Assembly: GCF_002285795.1 (NCBI RefSeq) | Contig: NZ_CP022961.1 | Coordinates: 2,480,001-2,544,000, forward strand | Source: Plantactinospora sp. KBS50 | Lineage (GTDB): Bacteria; Actinomycetota; Actinomycetes; Mycobacteriales; Micromonosporaceae | DNA: 64,000 bases | Direction: 5' to 3' | Shown: positions 43,066 to 52,129 of the stretch, piece by piece | Layout of the letters: each line of letters starts with the position of its first letter | Position numbering within the stretch: the first letter of the stretch is position 1 | Translations under genes and position numbers: made by a program | Notes under the pieces: generated by a model | Database searches by the model: none | What the model was told of the DNA's origin: nothing | What the model saw: only the letters and a program-made list of their open reading frames with translations

Positions 43066-43728
43066 ATGGACACGGGTACATGGATCGGCCTCGGCGCTGC
43101 CGCGGTGTTGATGACCGCCGGCATCCAGGTGCTGGTCCGGGTGGCGCCGAGTCCGCTCGGTCGCTCCCGCGGCGGGATCCCCGGCGCGCTCGCCTCGGAG
43201 TGGCGCCGGCCGCGCCCGATCACCCTGCTGGTGTTCGCGGTCACCGCCGGGTTCGCGGTCTGGCAACTGCTCCGGCCGGACCTGCTGGACCGGTTCGCCC
43301 GGCACGCCGACACGCTGTCCAGCGGACGCTGGTGGCAGTTCGGCACCGAACTGCTGGTGCAGGACCCGCTCTGGCAGGCTCCGCTCAACCTGCTCGTCCT
43401 GCTGCTGGTCGGGCTGCCGGCGGAGCGGCTGTTCGGCGGTGCCCGCTGGCTGCTGCTCTACCTCGGCGGTGCGGCCGCCGGGGAGGTGGCCGCGCTGTCC
43501 TGGCAGCCCGCGGGCGCCGGAAACTCGATCGCCGTGCTCGGCCTGCTCGGTGGCCTGTTCGGCTACGTGCTGCGCCGGGCGCCCGGCCGGTCGGTCGGCT
43601 TGCGGATCTTCGCCCTGCTCGGCCTGGCGGCCGGGGCGGCGCTGGCGCTGATCCGGGACATCCACGGTCCGGCCCTGGTGGCCGGGATCGTGCTGGGGCT
43701 GATCATCGCCCCGCGCCGCCCGCGTTGA
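43066..43728 (+). CDS. Rhomboid-like intramembrane protein
   Basis: This 220-residue protein has about six to seven membrane segments. The pattern WWQFGTELLVQDPLWQAPLNLLVLL followed by AERLFGG, then GNSIAVLGLLGGLFGY and a last helix with DIHGPALVAG, resembles rhomboid proteases: Ser of GNS and His of IHG would be the dyad. The Ser motif departs from the usual GASG, so protease activity is uncertain. A GAGAGG site precedes the ATG. It is not clearly part of the biosynthetic cluster. Confidence 0.65.
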   Translation: MDTGTWIGLGAAAVLMTAGIQVLVRVAPSPLGRSRGGIPGALASEWRRPRPITLLVFAVTAGFAVWQLLRPDLLDRFARHADTLSSGRWWQFGTELLVQDPLWQAPLNLLVLLLVGLPAERLFGGARWLLLYLGGAAAGEVAALSWQPAGAGNSIAVLGLLGGLFGYVLRRAPGRSVGLRIFALLGLAAGAALALIRDIHGPALVAGIVLGLIIAPRRPR

Positions 43729-43786
43729 TCGAGGCGGTGCCGCCCCGGCCGGCGCCGTCCGGTGGCCGCCCCCGCCTTGATCAACG
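43723..43786. terminator. Imperfect hairpin over the rhomboid-like stop codon
   Basis: Arms of 15 bases (43723-43737 and 43772-43786) pair with one G/T wobble, with further GC pairs possible inside the 34-base loop. The TGA stop lies in the left arm. It lies about 65 bases upstream of a TAGCAT -10-like element before thrS, so it can separate the two transcripts. Confidence 0.55.
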
Positions 43787-43908
43787 CCGGCCGGTGGCGG
43801 CGAGGGGTGGGACGCGTGTCCCTTGCGCGGGCTGCGCCGGAGCCGGCGACTAGCATCGCAGGGAGCCGGGCGGGTCGTCCGGTCCGTCCCGACGATCGAG
43901 GAGTACCC

Positions 43909-45954
43909 GTGTCCGCAGCCCAGTCCGCCGCCGTCCCGCCGATGGAGCCCATCGCCGTGCCGGCCGGGACGACGGCCGCCGCCGCCGTGGCGGCCGCTGG
44001 CCTGCCGAGCAGCGGTCCGCGGGCCATCGCCGTGGTCCGCGAGACCGCGGGTCCGGACGCCGGCCGGCTGCGCGACCTGGAGTGGACGCCGGACGCGGAC
44101 ACCGCTGTCGAGCCGGTGCCGCTCGACTCGCCGGACGGGCTGACCGTGCTGCGGCACTCGACGGCGCACGTGCTGGCCCAGGCGGTGCAGGACATCTTCC
44201 CCGAGGCCAAGCTCGGCATCGGGCCGCCCATCGAGAACGGCTTCTACTACGACTTCGACGTGCCCAAGCCGTTCCAGCCGGAGGACCTCGACCGGCTGGA
44301 GAAGCGGATGCAGGAGATCATCAAGTCGGGGCAGCGGTTCCGGCGGCGGCGCTTCGACGGCGTCGCGCAGGCCCGCGCCGAGCTGGCCGGCGAGCCGTAC
44401 AAGCTGGAACTGGTCGACGTCAAGGGCGAGGGCCTGGACTCGTCCGAGGTGATGGAGGTCGGCGGCGGCGAGCTGACCATCTACGACAACCTGGCCGCGA
44501 ACGAGGACAAGGTCTGCTGGTCGGACCTGTGCCGGGGACCACACCTGCCGAACACCCGGCTGATCGGCGCCTTCAAGCTGATGCGCTCGGCCGCGGCGTA
44601 CTGGCGGGGCAGCGAGCGCAACCCGCAGTTGCAACGGGTGTACGGCACGGCGTGGCCGACCCGGGACGCGCTGAAGGCGTACCTGCGGCTGCTCGACGAG
44701 GCCGCCCGGCGCGACCACCGCAAGCTCGGCGCGGAGCTGGACCTGTTCAGCTTCCCCGACGAGATCGGCTCCGGGCTCGCGGTCTTCCACCCCAAGGGCG
44801 GGATCATCCGGCGGGAGCTGGAGAACTACTCCCGGATGAAGCACGAGCAGGCCGGCTACCAGTTCGTCAACACGCCCCACATCAGCAAGGGGCAGCTGTT
44901 CGAGACCTCCGGCCACCTGCCGTACTACGCGGACACCATGTTTCCGCCCATGCAGCTTGAGGGTTCGGAGTACTACCTCAAGGCGATGAACTGCCCGATG
45001 CACTGCCTGATCTTCCGGGCGCGCGGGCGGTCCTACCGCGAGCTGCCGCTGCGGCTGTTCGAGTTCGGAGCGGTGTACCGGTACGAGAAGTCCGGCGTGG
45101 TGCACGGCCTGACCCGGGTGCGCGGGCTGACCATGGACGACTCGCACATCTACTGCACCCGGGAGCAGATGGCCGGCGAGCTGACCTCGCTGCTGCGGTT
45201 CGTGCTGAACCTGCTCGGCGACTACGGCCTGGACGACTTCTACCTGGAGCTGTCCACCCGGGACGACTCGCCCAAGTTCATCGGCTCGGACGAGGACTGG
45301 GCGGCGGCCACCGCGGCGTTGCAGTCCGCGGCCGACGAGTCCGGGCTGGAACTGGTGCCCGACCCGGGCGGCGCGGCCTTCTACGGCCCGAAGATCTCCG
45401 TGCAGGCCCGGGACGCCATCGGCCGGACCTGGCAGATGTCCACCATCCAGGTCGATTTCAACTTCCCGAAGCGGTTCGACCTGGAGTACCAGGCCGCGGA
45501 CGGCAGCCGGCAGCGGCCCGTGATGATCCACCGGGCGCTGTTCGGGTCGATCGAGCGGTTCTTCGGCGTGCTCACCGAGCACTACGCGGGGGCGTTCCCG
45601 GCCTGGCTGTCGCCGGTGCAGGTGGTGGGCATCCCGATCCGGGACGAGCACACCGGACATCTGGACGAGTTCGTCCGGCTGCTGCGGGCCGAGGGGATCC
45701 GGGCCGAGGTGGACACCTCGGACGACCGGATGCAGAAGAAGATCCGCACCGCCCAGCAGCAGAAGGTGCCGTTCATGGCGATCGCCGGCGACTCCGACGT
45801 GGCCGCCGGGGCGGTGTCGTTCCGCTACCGGGACGGCTCCCAGCGCAACGGCGTACCGCTGGCCGAGGCCGTGGCGCACGTGGTCGAGGTGGTGCGGTCC
45901 CGGACCAACACCGGTCCGTCCGCCGAGCCCGAGCCGGCCGCCCAGGCGTCCTGA
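43909..45954 (+). CDS. thrS: Threonyl-tRNA synthetase
   Basis: This class II synthetase charges tRNA-Thr. The 681 residues have an N-terminal TGS-like region (degenerate, Ala-rich start), the editing domain with [18 protein letters not shown] and CRGPH, and the catalytic core. Motif 2 lies in [26 protein letters not shown] provides a zinc Cys and His, and motif 3 is [15 protein letters not shown]. The C-terminal anticodon domain is [10 protein letters not shown] onward. The GTG at 43909 follows GAGGAG. Neighbours (HIT, pgsA, pimA, pdxST, yebC) match the core actinobacterial order, so I read it as the housekeeping copy and not a resistance gene. Confidence 0.96.
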   Translation: MSAAQSAAVPPMEPIAVPAGTTAAAAVAAAGLPSSGPRAIAVVRETAGPDAGRLRDLEWTPDADTAVEPVPLDSPDGLTVLRHSTAHVLAQAVQDIFPEAKLGIGPPIENGFYYDFDVPKPFQPEDLDRLEKRMQEIIKSGQRFRRRRFDGVAQARAELAGEPYKLELVDVKGEGLDSSEVMEVGGGELTIYDNLAANEDKVCWSDLCRGPHLPNTRLIGAFKLMRSAAAYWRGSERNPQLQRVYGTAWPTRDALKAYLRLLDEAARRDHRKLGAELDLFSFPDEIGSGLAVFHPKGGIIRRELENYSRMKHEQAGYQFVNTPHISKGQLFETSGHLPYYADTMFPPMQLEGSEYYLKAMNCPMHCLIFRARGRSYRELPLRLFEFGAVYRYEKSGVVHGLTRVRGLTMDDSHIYCTREQMAGELTSLLRFVLNLLGDYGLDDFYLELSTRDDSPKFIGSDEDWAAATAALQSAADESGLELVPDPGGAAFYGPKISVQARDAIGRTWQMSTIQVDFNFPKRFDLEYQAADGSRQRPVMIHRALFGSIERFFGVLTEHYAGAFPAWLSPVQVVGIPIRDEHTGHLDEFVRLLRAEGIRAEVDTSDDRMQKKIRTAQQQKVPFMAIAGDSDVAAGAVSFRYRDGSQRNGVPLAEAVAHVVEVVRSRTNTGPSAEPEPAAQAS

Positions 45955-45979
45955 CCCCGCCCGGGCATCCTGACCCGGA

Positions 45980-46012
45980 CCGCCGGGGCGCGCGGGACGC
46001 GCACCCCGGCGG
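45980..46012. terminator. Hairpin between thrS and the M15 peptidase gene
   Basis: Arms CCGCCGGGG and CCCCGGCGG are continued by GCGC/GCGC after one C/A mismatch, around a GGGAC loop. The hairpin sits between convergent genes, 26 bases after the thrS stop, and can serve both. Confidence 0.65.
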
Positions 46013-46022
46013 CCGTACGGGC

Positions 46023-46760
46023 TCAGATCCCGCAGGTCGAGGCGTACCAGTAGTGGAACGGCTGCATGCCGACGTGTACGTGGTCGTTGTGGCCGCTGTA
46101 GCCCGGGCCGAGCAGTTCGGTGAAGCCGTGGTAGCGGGCCTCCTTGGCCAGCGTGCAGAGGCTGTGCGGGCTGGCGCCCATGTCCACCCCGTCACCGTAG
46201 AGGTGCCGGCTGTTGGAGATGCCGCCCGCCGCGTTGTTGCAGGACACGCTCCGGAATCCGCTGGTGATCCGGATCGGCTGGTCGCCGAGGGCGTGCCGCA
46301 TGGCCTGTAGCTTCCACATCGCCACCAGCGCGTTCGCCTTCGCCGTTGCGGCCGAGACGGCGCCACCGGACCAGGTGCTGTTGCACTGGTTCAGCTCGGC
46401 GTAGCTGAAGTTGGCCGGCGTGCAGTCGTTGCCCTGCAACGCGTAGATCTTGCTGAAGGTCTGCGGTCCGGCGATGCCGTCCACGGTCAGGCCGTAGGCG
46501 GACTGGAACCGTTTGACCGCGGCGGTGGTGGCCGGTCCGAATGAGCCGTCCAGCGCGAGCACGGTGTTGTAGCCGGGGTAGCCGGCGACCCGGATCTGCA
46601 GTTGGCGGACATCGTCGCCGGTGGCGCCGGAGGACAGGCTCCGGCCCCAGGTGTAACAGCCGTCGGCGTGCGCCGGCGCGGCCGTGCCCACCACCCCGAC
46701 CAGGGTGCTGGTCAGGGCCATGGTCAGGGCGAGGGCGGCATGTCGAAGACGTCGAAGCAT
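46023..46760 (-). CDS. Secreted peptidoglycan-binding M15-type peptidase
   Basis: This 245-residue protein has a signal peptide (RRLRHAALALTMALTSTLVG, cleavage likely after AHA near residue 32). A PG_binding_1 domain follows (DDVRQLQIRVAGYPGYN, FGPATTAAVKRFQ, VDGIAGPQTF). The C-terminal peptidase M15 domain has zinc ligands in SRHLYGDGVDMG and HNDHVHVG. It probably trims D-Ala ends or peptide links of peptidoglycan outside the cell. GGAGGTAG precedes the ATG. It is inserted between thrS and the HIT gene, which are usually close together. Confidence 0.93.
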   Translation of the reverse strand: MLRRLRHAALALTMALTSTLVGVVGTAAPAHADGCYTWGRSLSSGATGDDVRQLQIRVAGYPGYNTVLALDGSFGPATTAAVKRFQSAYGLTVDGIAGPQTFSKIYALQGNDCTPANFSYAELNQCNSTWSGGAVSAATAKANALVAMWKLQAMRHALGDQPIRITSGFRSVSCNNAAGGISNSRHLYGDGVDMGASPHSLCTLAKEARYHGFTELLGPGYSGHNDHVHVGMQPFHYWYASTCGI

Positions 46761-46920
46761 GTGGAACTACCTCCAGGGGTGGGGAAGTGAAGCGAAAATT
46801 ATCTCCGTCAACATGTCGCTTGATCAATGAACCCTTTTCACCTGACCTGCGCGCGGCCCGGGTACGCGCTGGGGCGGGACGCGGGCACGCGCTGCGGGGC
46901 GGGGTGCATCCGGCACCCTC

Positions 46921-46935
46921 TAAGATCGGCCGGTG
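46921..46935 (+). promoter_or_regulatory. Leaderless promoter of the HIT gene
   Basis: The -10-like hexamer TAAGAT (46921-46926) lies six bases before the GTG start at 46933, and no ribosome site is present. This spacing fits a leaderless transcript beginning at the start codon, a common arrangement in actinobacteria. Confidence 0.5.
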
Positions 46936-47495
46936 AGCGCAGCACAGGGATCCGACGAGCCCTCGTTCCATGCCACCGGCGAGCCGGACGGACTACAGCG
47001 CCTCTGGACTCCGCACCGGATGACCTACCTGACCGGCGAGGACAAGCCCGCCGAGGGTACGAGAAGCCGACCGGCTGCCCGTTCTGCCGGGCGCCCGGTG
47101 CCAGCGCCGGGGACAGCCTCGTGGTCAGCCGCGGGCAGTCGGTGTACGCCGTGCTCAACCTCTATCCGTACAACCCCGGCCACCTGCTGATCTGCCCGTA
47201 CCGGCACGTGGCCGACTACCCGGAGCTGACCGCCGAGGAGACCACCGAGCTGGCCACCTTCACCCAGCGCGCGATGCGGGTGATCCGCACGGTCAGCGGG
47301 CCGCACGGGTTCAACATCGGGATGAACCAGGGTGGGGTGGCCGGCGCCGGCATCGCCGCCCACCTGCACCAGCACGTGGTGCCGCGGTGGGGCGGGGACG
47401 CCAACTTCATGCCGGTGATCGGTCACACGAAGGTGTTGCCGCAGTTGCTGGCCGACACCCGGGACCTGCTGGCCGGCGCCTGGTCCGCGGCCTGA
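46933..47495 (+). CDS. HIT-domain nucleotide hydrolase/phosphorylase, apparent frameshift
   Basis: This HIT-family protein probably acts on dinucleoside polyphosphates. The first frame gives QRLWTPHRMTYLTGEDKPAEG. After the GGG run at 47055-47057 the sense continues one base out with YEKPTGCPFC, GHLLICPYRHVADYPEL and the catalytic HIT motif HLHQHVVPRW. One added G restores about 187 residues with every conserved block. Since this is a conserved housekeeping gene, the break is more likely an error in the sequence than a mutation. HIT next to thrS and pgsA is the usual actinobacterial order. Confidence 0.85.
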
Positions 47496-47509
47496 CGCCG
47501 TCCGGTCTG

Positions 47510-47700
47510 GCACTGCCCGGCCCGGCACTGCCCAGCACCGCCCGGCCCGGCACTGCCCGGCCCGGCACTGCCCGGCGCGGCACCGCCCAGCAGCGTCCGG
47601 CCTGGCACCGCTCGGCCTGGCAGCGTCCGACCCCGCCGGCAGCGTCCGGCCCGGCGCCGCTCGGCCTGGCAGCGTCCGACCCCGCCGGCACCGTCCGGCC
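47510..47700. repeat. Degenerate GC-rich repeats after the HIT gene
   Basis: CGGCCCGGCACTGCCC units of about 18-20 bases give way to two copies of a 49-base unit (core CTCGGCCTGGCAGCGTCCGA at 47611 and 47660). They start about 15 bases after the HIT stop. No convincing coding sense is seen in either strand. This and the next two entries fill the 635-base gap between convergent genes. Confidence 0.8.
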
Positions 47701-47746
47701 CGGTCCGACCGTGACGGGCAGTGACCTCGCTGAGAGCGACAAGACC

Positions 47747-47800
47747 TTTTGCGGCTATGCCCGAGAGTCATAAAAATGACTCTCGGGCATAGCCGCAAAA
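47747..47800. terminator. Long perfect palindrome P2
   Basis: Arms of 25 bases (47747-47771 and 47776-47800) pair perfectly around AAAA. The core is CTATGCCCGAGAGTCAT. Read on the minus strand it has the same TTTT loop as P1, from which it differs by one inner and four outer base pairs, all changed on both arms. It lies between convergent genes. Confidence 0.82.
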
Positions 47801-47979
47801 GATGTGTTCGGTCCGCGCCCGCGACCCGCCCGGCAGCCAGCCCGTCAGCCCGTCCAGCCCGCCCAGCCCGTCAGCCCGTCAGCCCGCCAGCCCGCCAGCC
47901 CGCCAGCTTGGCCGGTCAGGCCAGCCCGGCCGGGTGGCTCGTGACCCCGTCACCGCGCGCCCTGCCGCTGCCCGGTGTC

Positions 47980-48122
47980 GCTGCCCGGTGTCGCCGCCCA
48001 GCGACGCTGCCCGGTGTCGCCGCCCAGCGACGCTGCCCGGTGTCGCCGCCCAGCGACGCTGCCCGGTGTCGCCGCCCAGCGACGCTGCCCGGTGTCGCCG
48101 CCCAGCGACGCTGCCCGGTGGC
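47980..48122. repeat. 26-bp tandem array downstream of the EF-G-like gene
   Basis: Five full copies of a 26-base unit (beginning GCTGCCCGGTGTCGCCGCCC) lie at exact period 26 from 47980 to 48109, with partial copies on both sides. The array ends 9 bases before the minus-strand EF-G-like stop codon. A separate run of CAGCCCGTCAGCCCGC-type short repeats is at 47832-47908. No spacers are present, so this is not a CRISPR. Confidence 0.92.
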
Positions 48123-48130
48123 GCCACCGG

Positions 48131-50296
48131 CTAGTGACCGGTGCGGGCGGCGTGTTCCTTGCGTACGTTTTCGGCCAGGTGCTGCGGCATCGGGTCGTGC
48201 CGGGCGAACGAGCGGCGGAAGCTGCCCGTGCCGGAGGTCATCGAGCGCAGCTCGACCGCGTACCGGACCAGCTCGGTGGCCGGCACCTCGGCGCGGATCA
48301 GCGCCCGGTCCGGGGCGTCCGGGTCGGCCTCGGTGCCCAGCACCCGGCCGCGTCGCCCGGCCATGTCGCTCATCACCGTGCCGACGAACTCCTCGGGCAC
48401 CGTGACCAGCACCTCGTCCACCGGCTCCAGCAGGGTGACCTGGCCCTTCTCGGCCGCGTCCCGCAGCGCCAGCGAGCCGGCGGTCTGGAACGCCGCGTCG
48501 GAGGAGTCGACGCTGTGCGCCTTGCCGTCCACCAGGGTGATCCGCAGGTCGACCATCGGGTAGCCGGCGACGATGCCGCCCTCCATCTGCGCCCGGACGC
48601 CCTTCTCCACCGAGGGGATGTAGTTGTGCGGCACCGCGCCGCCGACGACCCGGTCGGCGAACTCGAACCCGGACCCGCGGGGCAGCGGCTCCACCTCGAT
48701 GTCGCAGACGGCGTACTGGCCGTGCCCGCCGGACTGCTTCACGTGCCGGCCGTGGCCCTTCGAGGTCAGCGCGAAGGTCTCCCGCAGCGCCACCCGCACC
48801 GGTTCGGTCTCCAGGTCCACGCCGCCGCTGCGCAGCCGGTCCAGGACCACGTCGGCGTGTGCCTCGCCCATGCACCAGAGCACGAGCTGGTGGGTCTCCG
48901 GGTTGCGCTCCAGCCGCAGCGTGGGGTCGCCGGCCACCAGCCGGGCCAGGTTCTTGGCCAGCGCGTCCTCGTCGGCGCGGCTGCGCGCCACGATGGCCAC
49001 CGGCAGCAGCGGCTCGGGCATCTCCCACGGCTCGATGAGCAGCGGGTCGTCCTTGGCCGAGATGGTGTCGCCGGTCTCCGCGGTGCCGGATTTGGTGATC
49101 GCGCAGATGTCGCCGGCCACGCACTCGGTCACCTCGCGCAGCGCGGCGCCGAGCGGGCTGTACAGGTGCCCGGCCCGTTCGTCGGCGTCGTGGTCCGGAT
49201 GCCCCCGCTCGGCCATGCCGTGCCCGGCGACGTGCACGGTCTGGTCCGGGCGCAGCGTGCCGGAGAAGACCCGGACCAGGGACACCCGGCCGACGTGCCG
49301 GTCGATCGTGGTCTTGACCACCTCGGCCACCAGCGGGCCGGCCGGGTCGCAGGTCAGCGGCGGACGCGGGCTGCCGTCCACGCCGGTGACCGCCGGCAGG
49401 GCGTGCTCCGGCGGCGCGGGGAAGGCGGAGGTCAGCACCTCCAGCAGGGCGTCGACGCCCACGCCGGTCTCGGCGCAGACCGGCACCACCGGGTAGAAGT
49501 GCCCCCGTGCCACCGCCTTCTCCAGGTCGGCCACGAGCACCTCGACCTCGATCTGCTCCCCGGCGAGGTAGCGGTCCATCAGGGTCTCGTCCTCGCTCTC
49601 GGCGATGACGCCCTCGATCAGTTCGTTTCGCGCCTCGGTGATCGCCGGCAGGTGCTCCGGGTCGGGGTCGCGGACCGCGGCCGGCAGCCCGTCGGTGTAG
49701 TCGAAGACCCGCCGGGTGATCAGGCCGAGCAGGCCGACCGTCGAGACGCCGTCGTCGGCCAGCATGGGCAGGTACAGCGGCAGGACGTTGTCGCCGAAGA
49801 CCCGCTGGCACAGCGCCACCGTCTCGTCGAACTCGGCCCGCTGGTGATCGAGCCGGGTGACCGCCACCGCCCGGGGCATGTCGACGGCCGCGCACTCCTC
49901 CCACAGCGCCGCCGTGGCCGCGTCCATGCCGTCGACGGCGGAGACCACGAACAGCGCGGCGTCGGCCGCGCGCAGCCCGGCGCGCAGTTCGCCCACGAAG
50001 TCGGCGTACCCGGGGGTGTCCAGCAGGTTGACCTTGACGTCCCGGTGCAGCAGCGGGGCGCAGGCCAGCGCGACCGACCGCTGCGCCCGGATGGCGGCCG
50101 GGTCGTTGTCGCAGGTCGTGGTGCCGTCGGTGACGGTGCCGGCCCGGGAGATCGTGCCGGTCGCCGTGAGCAGCGCCTCCACCAGGGTGGTCTTGCCGGC
50201 TCCGGAGTGCCCGACGAGCACCACGTTGCGGACCCTGTCGGGGCCGGTCACCACCGGCGCGCCGGTGAGCCCCTTCTCCTGACTCTTCTGCGCCAT
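48131..50296 (-). CDS. EF-G-like translational GTPase (FusA2-type paralogue)
   Basis: This 721-residue GTPase has the five-domain EF-G layout but non-canonical GTPase motifs. The P-loop is GHSGAGKTTL (residues 29-38). The switch II motif reads DTPGY, with Tyr97 in place of the catalytic His. The guanine motif is TRLD (147-150) instead of NKxD. Domain IV has HVKQSGGHGQYAVCDIEVEP, close to EF-G. Such paralogues exist in mycobacteria and streptomycetes beside the true EF-G and are thought to act in stress or ribosome regulation; translocation activity is doubtful. ATG 50296 follows GGGAGGTG. Two repeat types and palindrome P2 lie downstream. Confidence 0.9.
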   Translation of the reverse strand: MAQKSQEKGLTGAPVVTGPDRVRNVVLVGHSGAGKTTLVEALLTATGTISRAGTVTDGTTTCDNDPAAIRAQRSVALACAPLLHRDVKVNLLDTPGYADFVGELRAGLRAADAALFVVSAVDGMDAATAALWEECAAVDMPRAVAVTRLDHQRAEFDETVALCQRVFGDNVLPLYLPMLADDGVSTVGLLGLITRRVFDYTDGLPAAVRDPDPEHLPAITEARNELIEGVIAESEDETLMDRYLAGEQIEVEVLVADLEKAVARGHFYPVVPVCAETGVGVDALLEVLTSAFPAPPEHALPAVTGVDGSPRPPLTCDPAGPLVAEVVKTTIDRHVGRVSLVRVFSGTLRPDQTVHVAGHGMAERGHPDHDADERAGHLYSPLGAALREVTECVAGDICAITKSGTAETGDTISAKDDPLLIEPWEMPEPLLPVAIVARSRADEDALAKNLARLVAGDPTLRLERNPETHQLVLWCMGEAHADVVLDRLRSGGVDLETEPVRVALRETFALTSKGHGRHVKQSGGHGQYAVCDIEVEPLPRGSGFEFADRVVGGAVPHNYIPSVEKGVRAQMEGGIVAGYPMVDLRITLVDGKAHSVDSSDAAFQTAGSLALRDAAEKGQVTLLEPVDEVLVTVPEEFVGTVMSDMAGRRGRVLGTEADPDAPDRALIRAEVPATELVRYAVELRSMTSGTGSFRRSFARHDPMPQHLAENVRKEHAARTGH

Positions 50297-50540
50297 CGGG
50301 CGCACCTCCCTCGCTTGGGTGACGACCGCCGCGCTGCGGGAGCGGCCCGGGTGACCCGAAGGCGACATTTTCGCCCCGGCCCGTTGCGCGCCGTTCACCC
50401 GAAGTGTTCTGTGGTGAGGTAGCTCACGTTCCTTGTGTCGATCCCACACCCGTAACCTTCCCGACACAACCCCGCGAACCCAACTCGGGGGGCCACCGCC
50501 GGTATCCGTCCCTGATGGCGACCGTTATCGTGGGACCGCC

Positions 50541-51164
50541 ATGGCAAAGATCTTCCAAGTGTCCGTACGCGGTGCCCTGACCCGCGTCGTCGAGCCGCTC
50601 GCCCGCCGCCTGCTGGCGGTGGGCGTCACGCCCAATGCGGTGACCGTGACCGGCACCATCGGCTGTGTGGTGGGTGCCCTGGGCTTCGGTGCCCGGGGTC
50701 ACCTGGTGGCCGGCGCGCTGATCGTCACGTTCTTCGCCCTCACCGACATGCTGGACGGAACGATGGCCCGGCTGCGGGGCCAGGGCAGTTCCCGGTTCGG
50801 CGCATTCCTCGATTCGAGCATGGACCGGGTCAGCGACGGGGCCGTGTTCGGCTCCGTGACCTACCTGCTGGCCGTCCGGGGCGACCACGCCGGGGTGGCC
50901 GCGGCCCTGCTCTGCCTGGTCCTCGGCCAACTCGTCTCGTACGTCAAGGCGCGGGCCGAGGGCCTCGGCATGACCTGCAACGTGGGCGTCGCCGAACGCA
51001 CCGAGCGGCTCATCACCGTCGGCGTCGGCGGTCTGCTCACCGGCCTGGGCCTCGGCTGGGCGCTGCCCGCCTCGCTCTGGCTGCTGGCCGCGCTCTCGCT
51101 GGTCACCGTGGGCCAGCGGATCGCGCACGTGTACCGGCAGGCCGAACTGGGCGCGGACGCGTGA
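50541..51164 (+). CDS. Phosphatidylinositol phosphate synthase (CDP-alcohol phosphatidyltransferase)
   Basis: This 207-residue integral membrane enzyme joins CDP-diacylglycerol to inositol phosphate at the head of the phosphatidylinositol mannoside pathway. The CDP-alcohol motif is complete: DMLDGTMARLRGQGSSRFGAFLDSSMD (residues about 67-93), with four Asp residues. Five to six membrane helices are visible. Its neighbours patA and pimA act on the product. ATG 50541 was chosen because MAKIFQVSVRG is the family start. A TTATCG/TATCGT element about 10 bases upstream, with no ribosome site, suggests a short or absent leader. Confidence 0.92.
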   Translation: MAKIFQVSVRGALTRVVEPLARRLLAVGVTPNAVTVTGTIGCVVGALGFGARGHLVAGALIVTFFALTDMLDGTMARLRGQGSSRFGAFLDSSMDRVSDGAVFGSVTYLLAVRGDHAGVAAALLCLVLGQLVSYVKARAEGLGMTCNVGVAERTERLITVGVGGLLTGLGLGWALPASLWLLAALSLVTVGQRIAHVYRQAELGADA

Positions 51165-51180
51165 CCGGGAGGTTCCGGGC

Positions 51181-52110
51181 GTGAGCCTGGCGGACCTCGG
51201 CTATCTGGCCGGTTGGCGGCTGATCCGGGTGCTGCCCCGGCCGGTCGCCGCCGCCGCGTTCGGCGTGGCCGCCGACCGCGCGTACCGCCGGGGTGGCCCG
51301 GGGGTACGCCGGCTGGCTGAGAACCTGCGGCGCGTCGTCGGCCCGGACCTGCCGCCGGCAGAGCTCGACGACCTGGTACGTCGCGGGCTGCGCTCGTACG
51401 CCCGGTACTTCCTGGAGGCGTTCCGGCTGCCCGGCGGCGACCGGGCGGCGATCCGGCGCCAGTTCCGGCTGGACGGCGAGCAGGTGCTGGCGGCCGAGGT
51501 GGCGGCCGGCCGGGGGGTGGTGGTCGCGCTGCCGCACGCCGGCAACTGGGACGCCGCCGGTGCCTGGGTCACCGCGATGGGCTGGCCGCTGGCCACCGTC
51601 GCCGAGCGGCTCAAGCCGGAGAGCGTGTACCGGCGGTTCGTCGCGTTCCGGGAGGGTCTCGGCATGGAGATCATCCCGTTGACCGGCGGGCGGCAGCCGC
51701 CGCTCACGCTGCTGGCCGAACGGCTGAGCCAGGGGTACGTGGTGCCGCTGCTGGCCGACCGGGACCTGTCCCGCACCGGCGTACCGGTGACCTTCTTCGG
51801 TCAACCGACCCGGATGCCGCCGGGTCCGGCGTTGCTGGCCCTGCGTACCGGCGCCCCGCTCTACACCGCGGACATGTGGTACGAGGCGGACTCCGCGTGC
51901 GGGCGCCTGGTGGGGCCGATCGAGCCGCCGGGGCCGGAGCACGGCACGCTGTCCCAGCGGGTCACGGTGCTGACCCAGCGGGTCGCCGACCAACTCGCCG
52001 CCGGCATCGCCCGGCACCCCGAGGACTGGCACATGCTGCAACGGATGTGGCTGGACCAGCCCGCCAACCGGGCCGTCCCGGGGTCCTCGGCGACAACCGG
52101 CCCGGCCTGA
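51181..52110 (+). CDS. Phosphatidylinositol mannoside acyltransferase
   Basis: This 309-residue enzyme of the lysophospholipid acyltransferase (LpxL/HtrB-like) family acylates the mannose of PIM. The catalytic HX4D motif is in LPHAGNWDAAG (about residues 119-128). The later segments VAERLKPESVYRRFVAFREGLG and LLADRDLSRTGVPVTFFG are typical. It belongs to the coupled pgsA-patA-pimA block, 16 bases after the synthase stop, and acts at the inner membrane face. The GTG follows GGGAGGTTCC. Confidence 0.92.
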   Translation: MSLADLGYLAGWRLIRVLPRPVAAAAFGVAADRAYRRGGPGVRRLAENLRRVVGPDLPPAELDDLVRRGLRSYARYFLEAFRLPGGDRAAIRRQFRLDGEQVLAAEVAAGRGVVVALPHAGNWDAAGAWVTAMGWPLATVAERLKPESVYRRFVAFREGLGMEIIPLTGGRQPPLTLLAERLSQGYVVPLLADRDLSRTGVPVTFFGQPTRMPPGPALLALRTGAPLYTADMWYEADSACGRLVGPIEPPGPEHGTLSQRVTVLTQRVADQLAAGIARHPEDWHMLQRMWLDQPANRAVPGSSATTGPA

Positions 52111-52129
52111 GACCGCGGGGGAGGGGCCA

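Noticed and set aside
43729-43908. T-box or other riboswitch upstream of thrS
   Set aside because: I found no T-box core sequence or specifier loop; only a hairpin and a TAGCAT hexamer are seen.
43909-45954. thrS as a resistance copy tied to the cluster
   Set aside because: The neighbourhood (HIT, pgsA, pimA, pdxST, yebC) is the normal core order, so it is more likely the housekeeping gene.
47980-48122. CRISPR-like array
   Set aside because: The 26-base units are directly joined with no spacers and no cas genes nearby; it is a plain tandem repeat.
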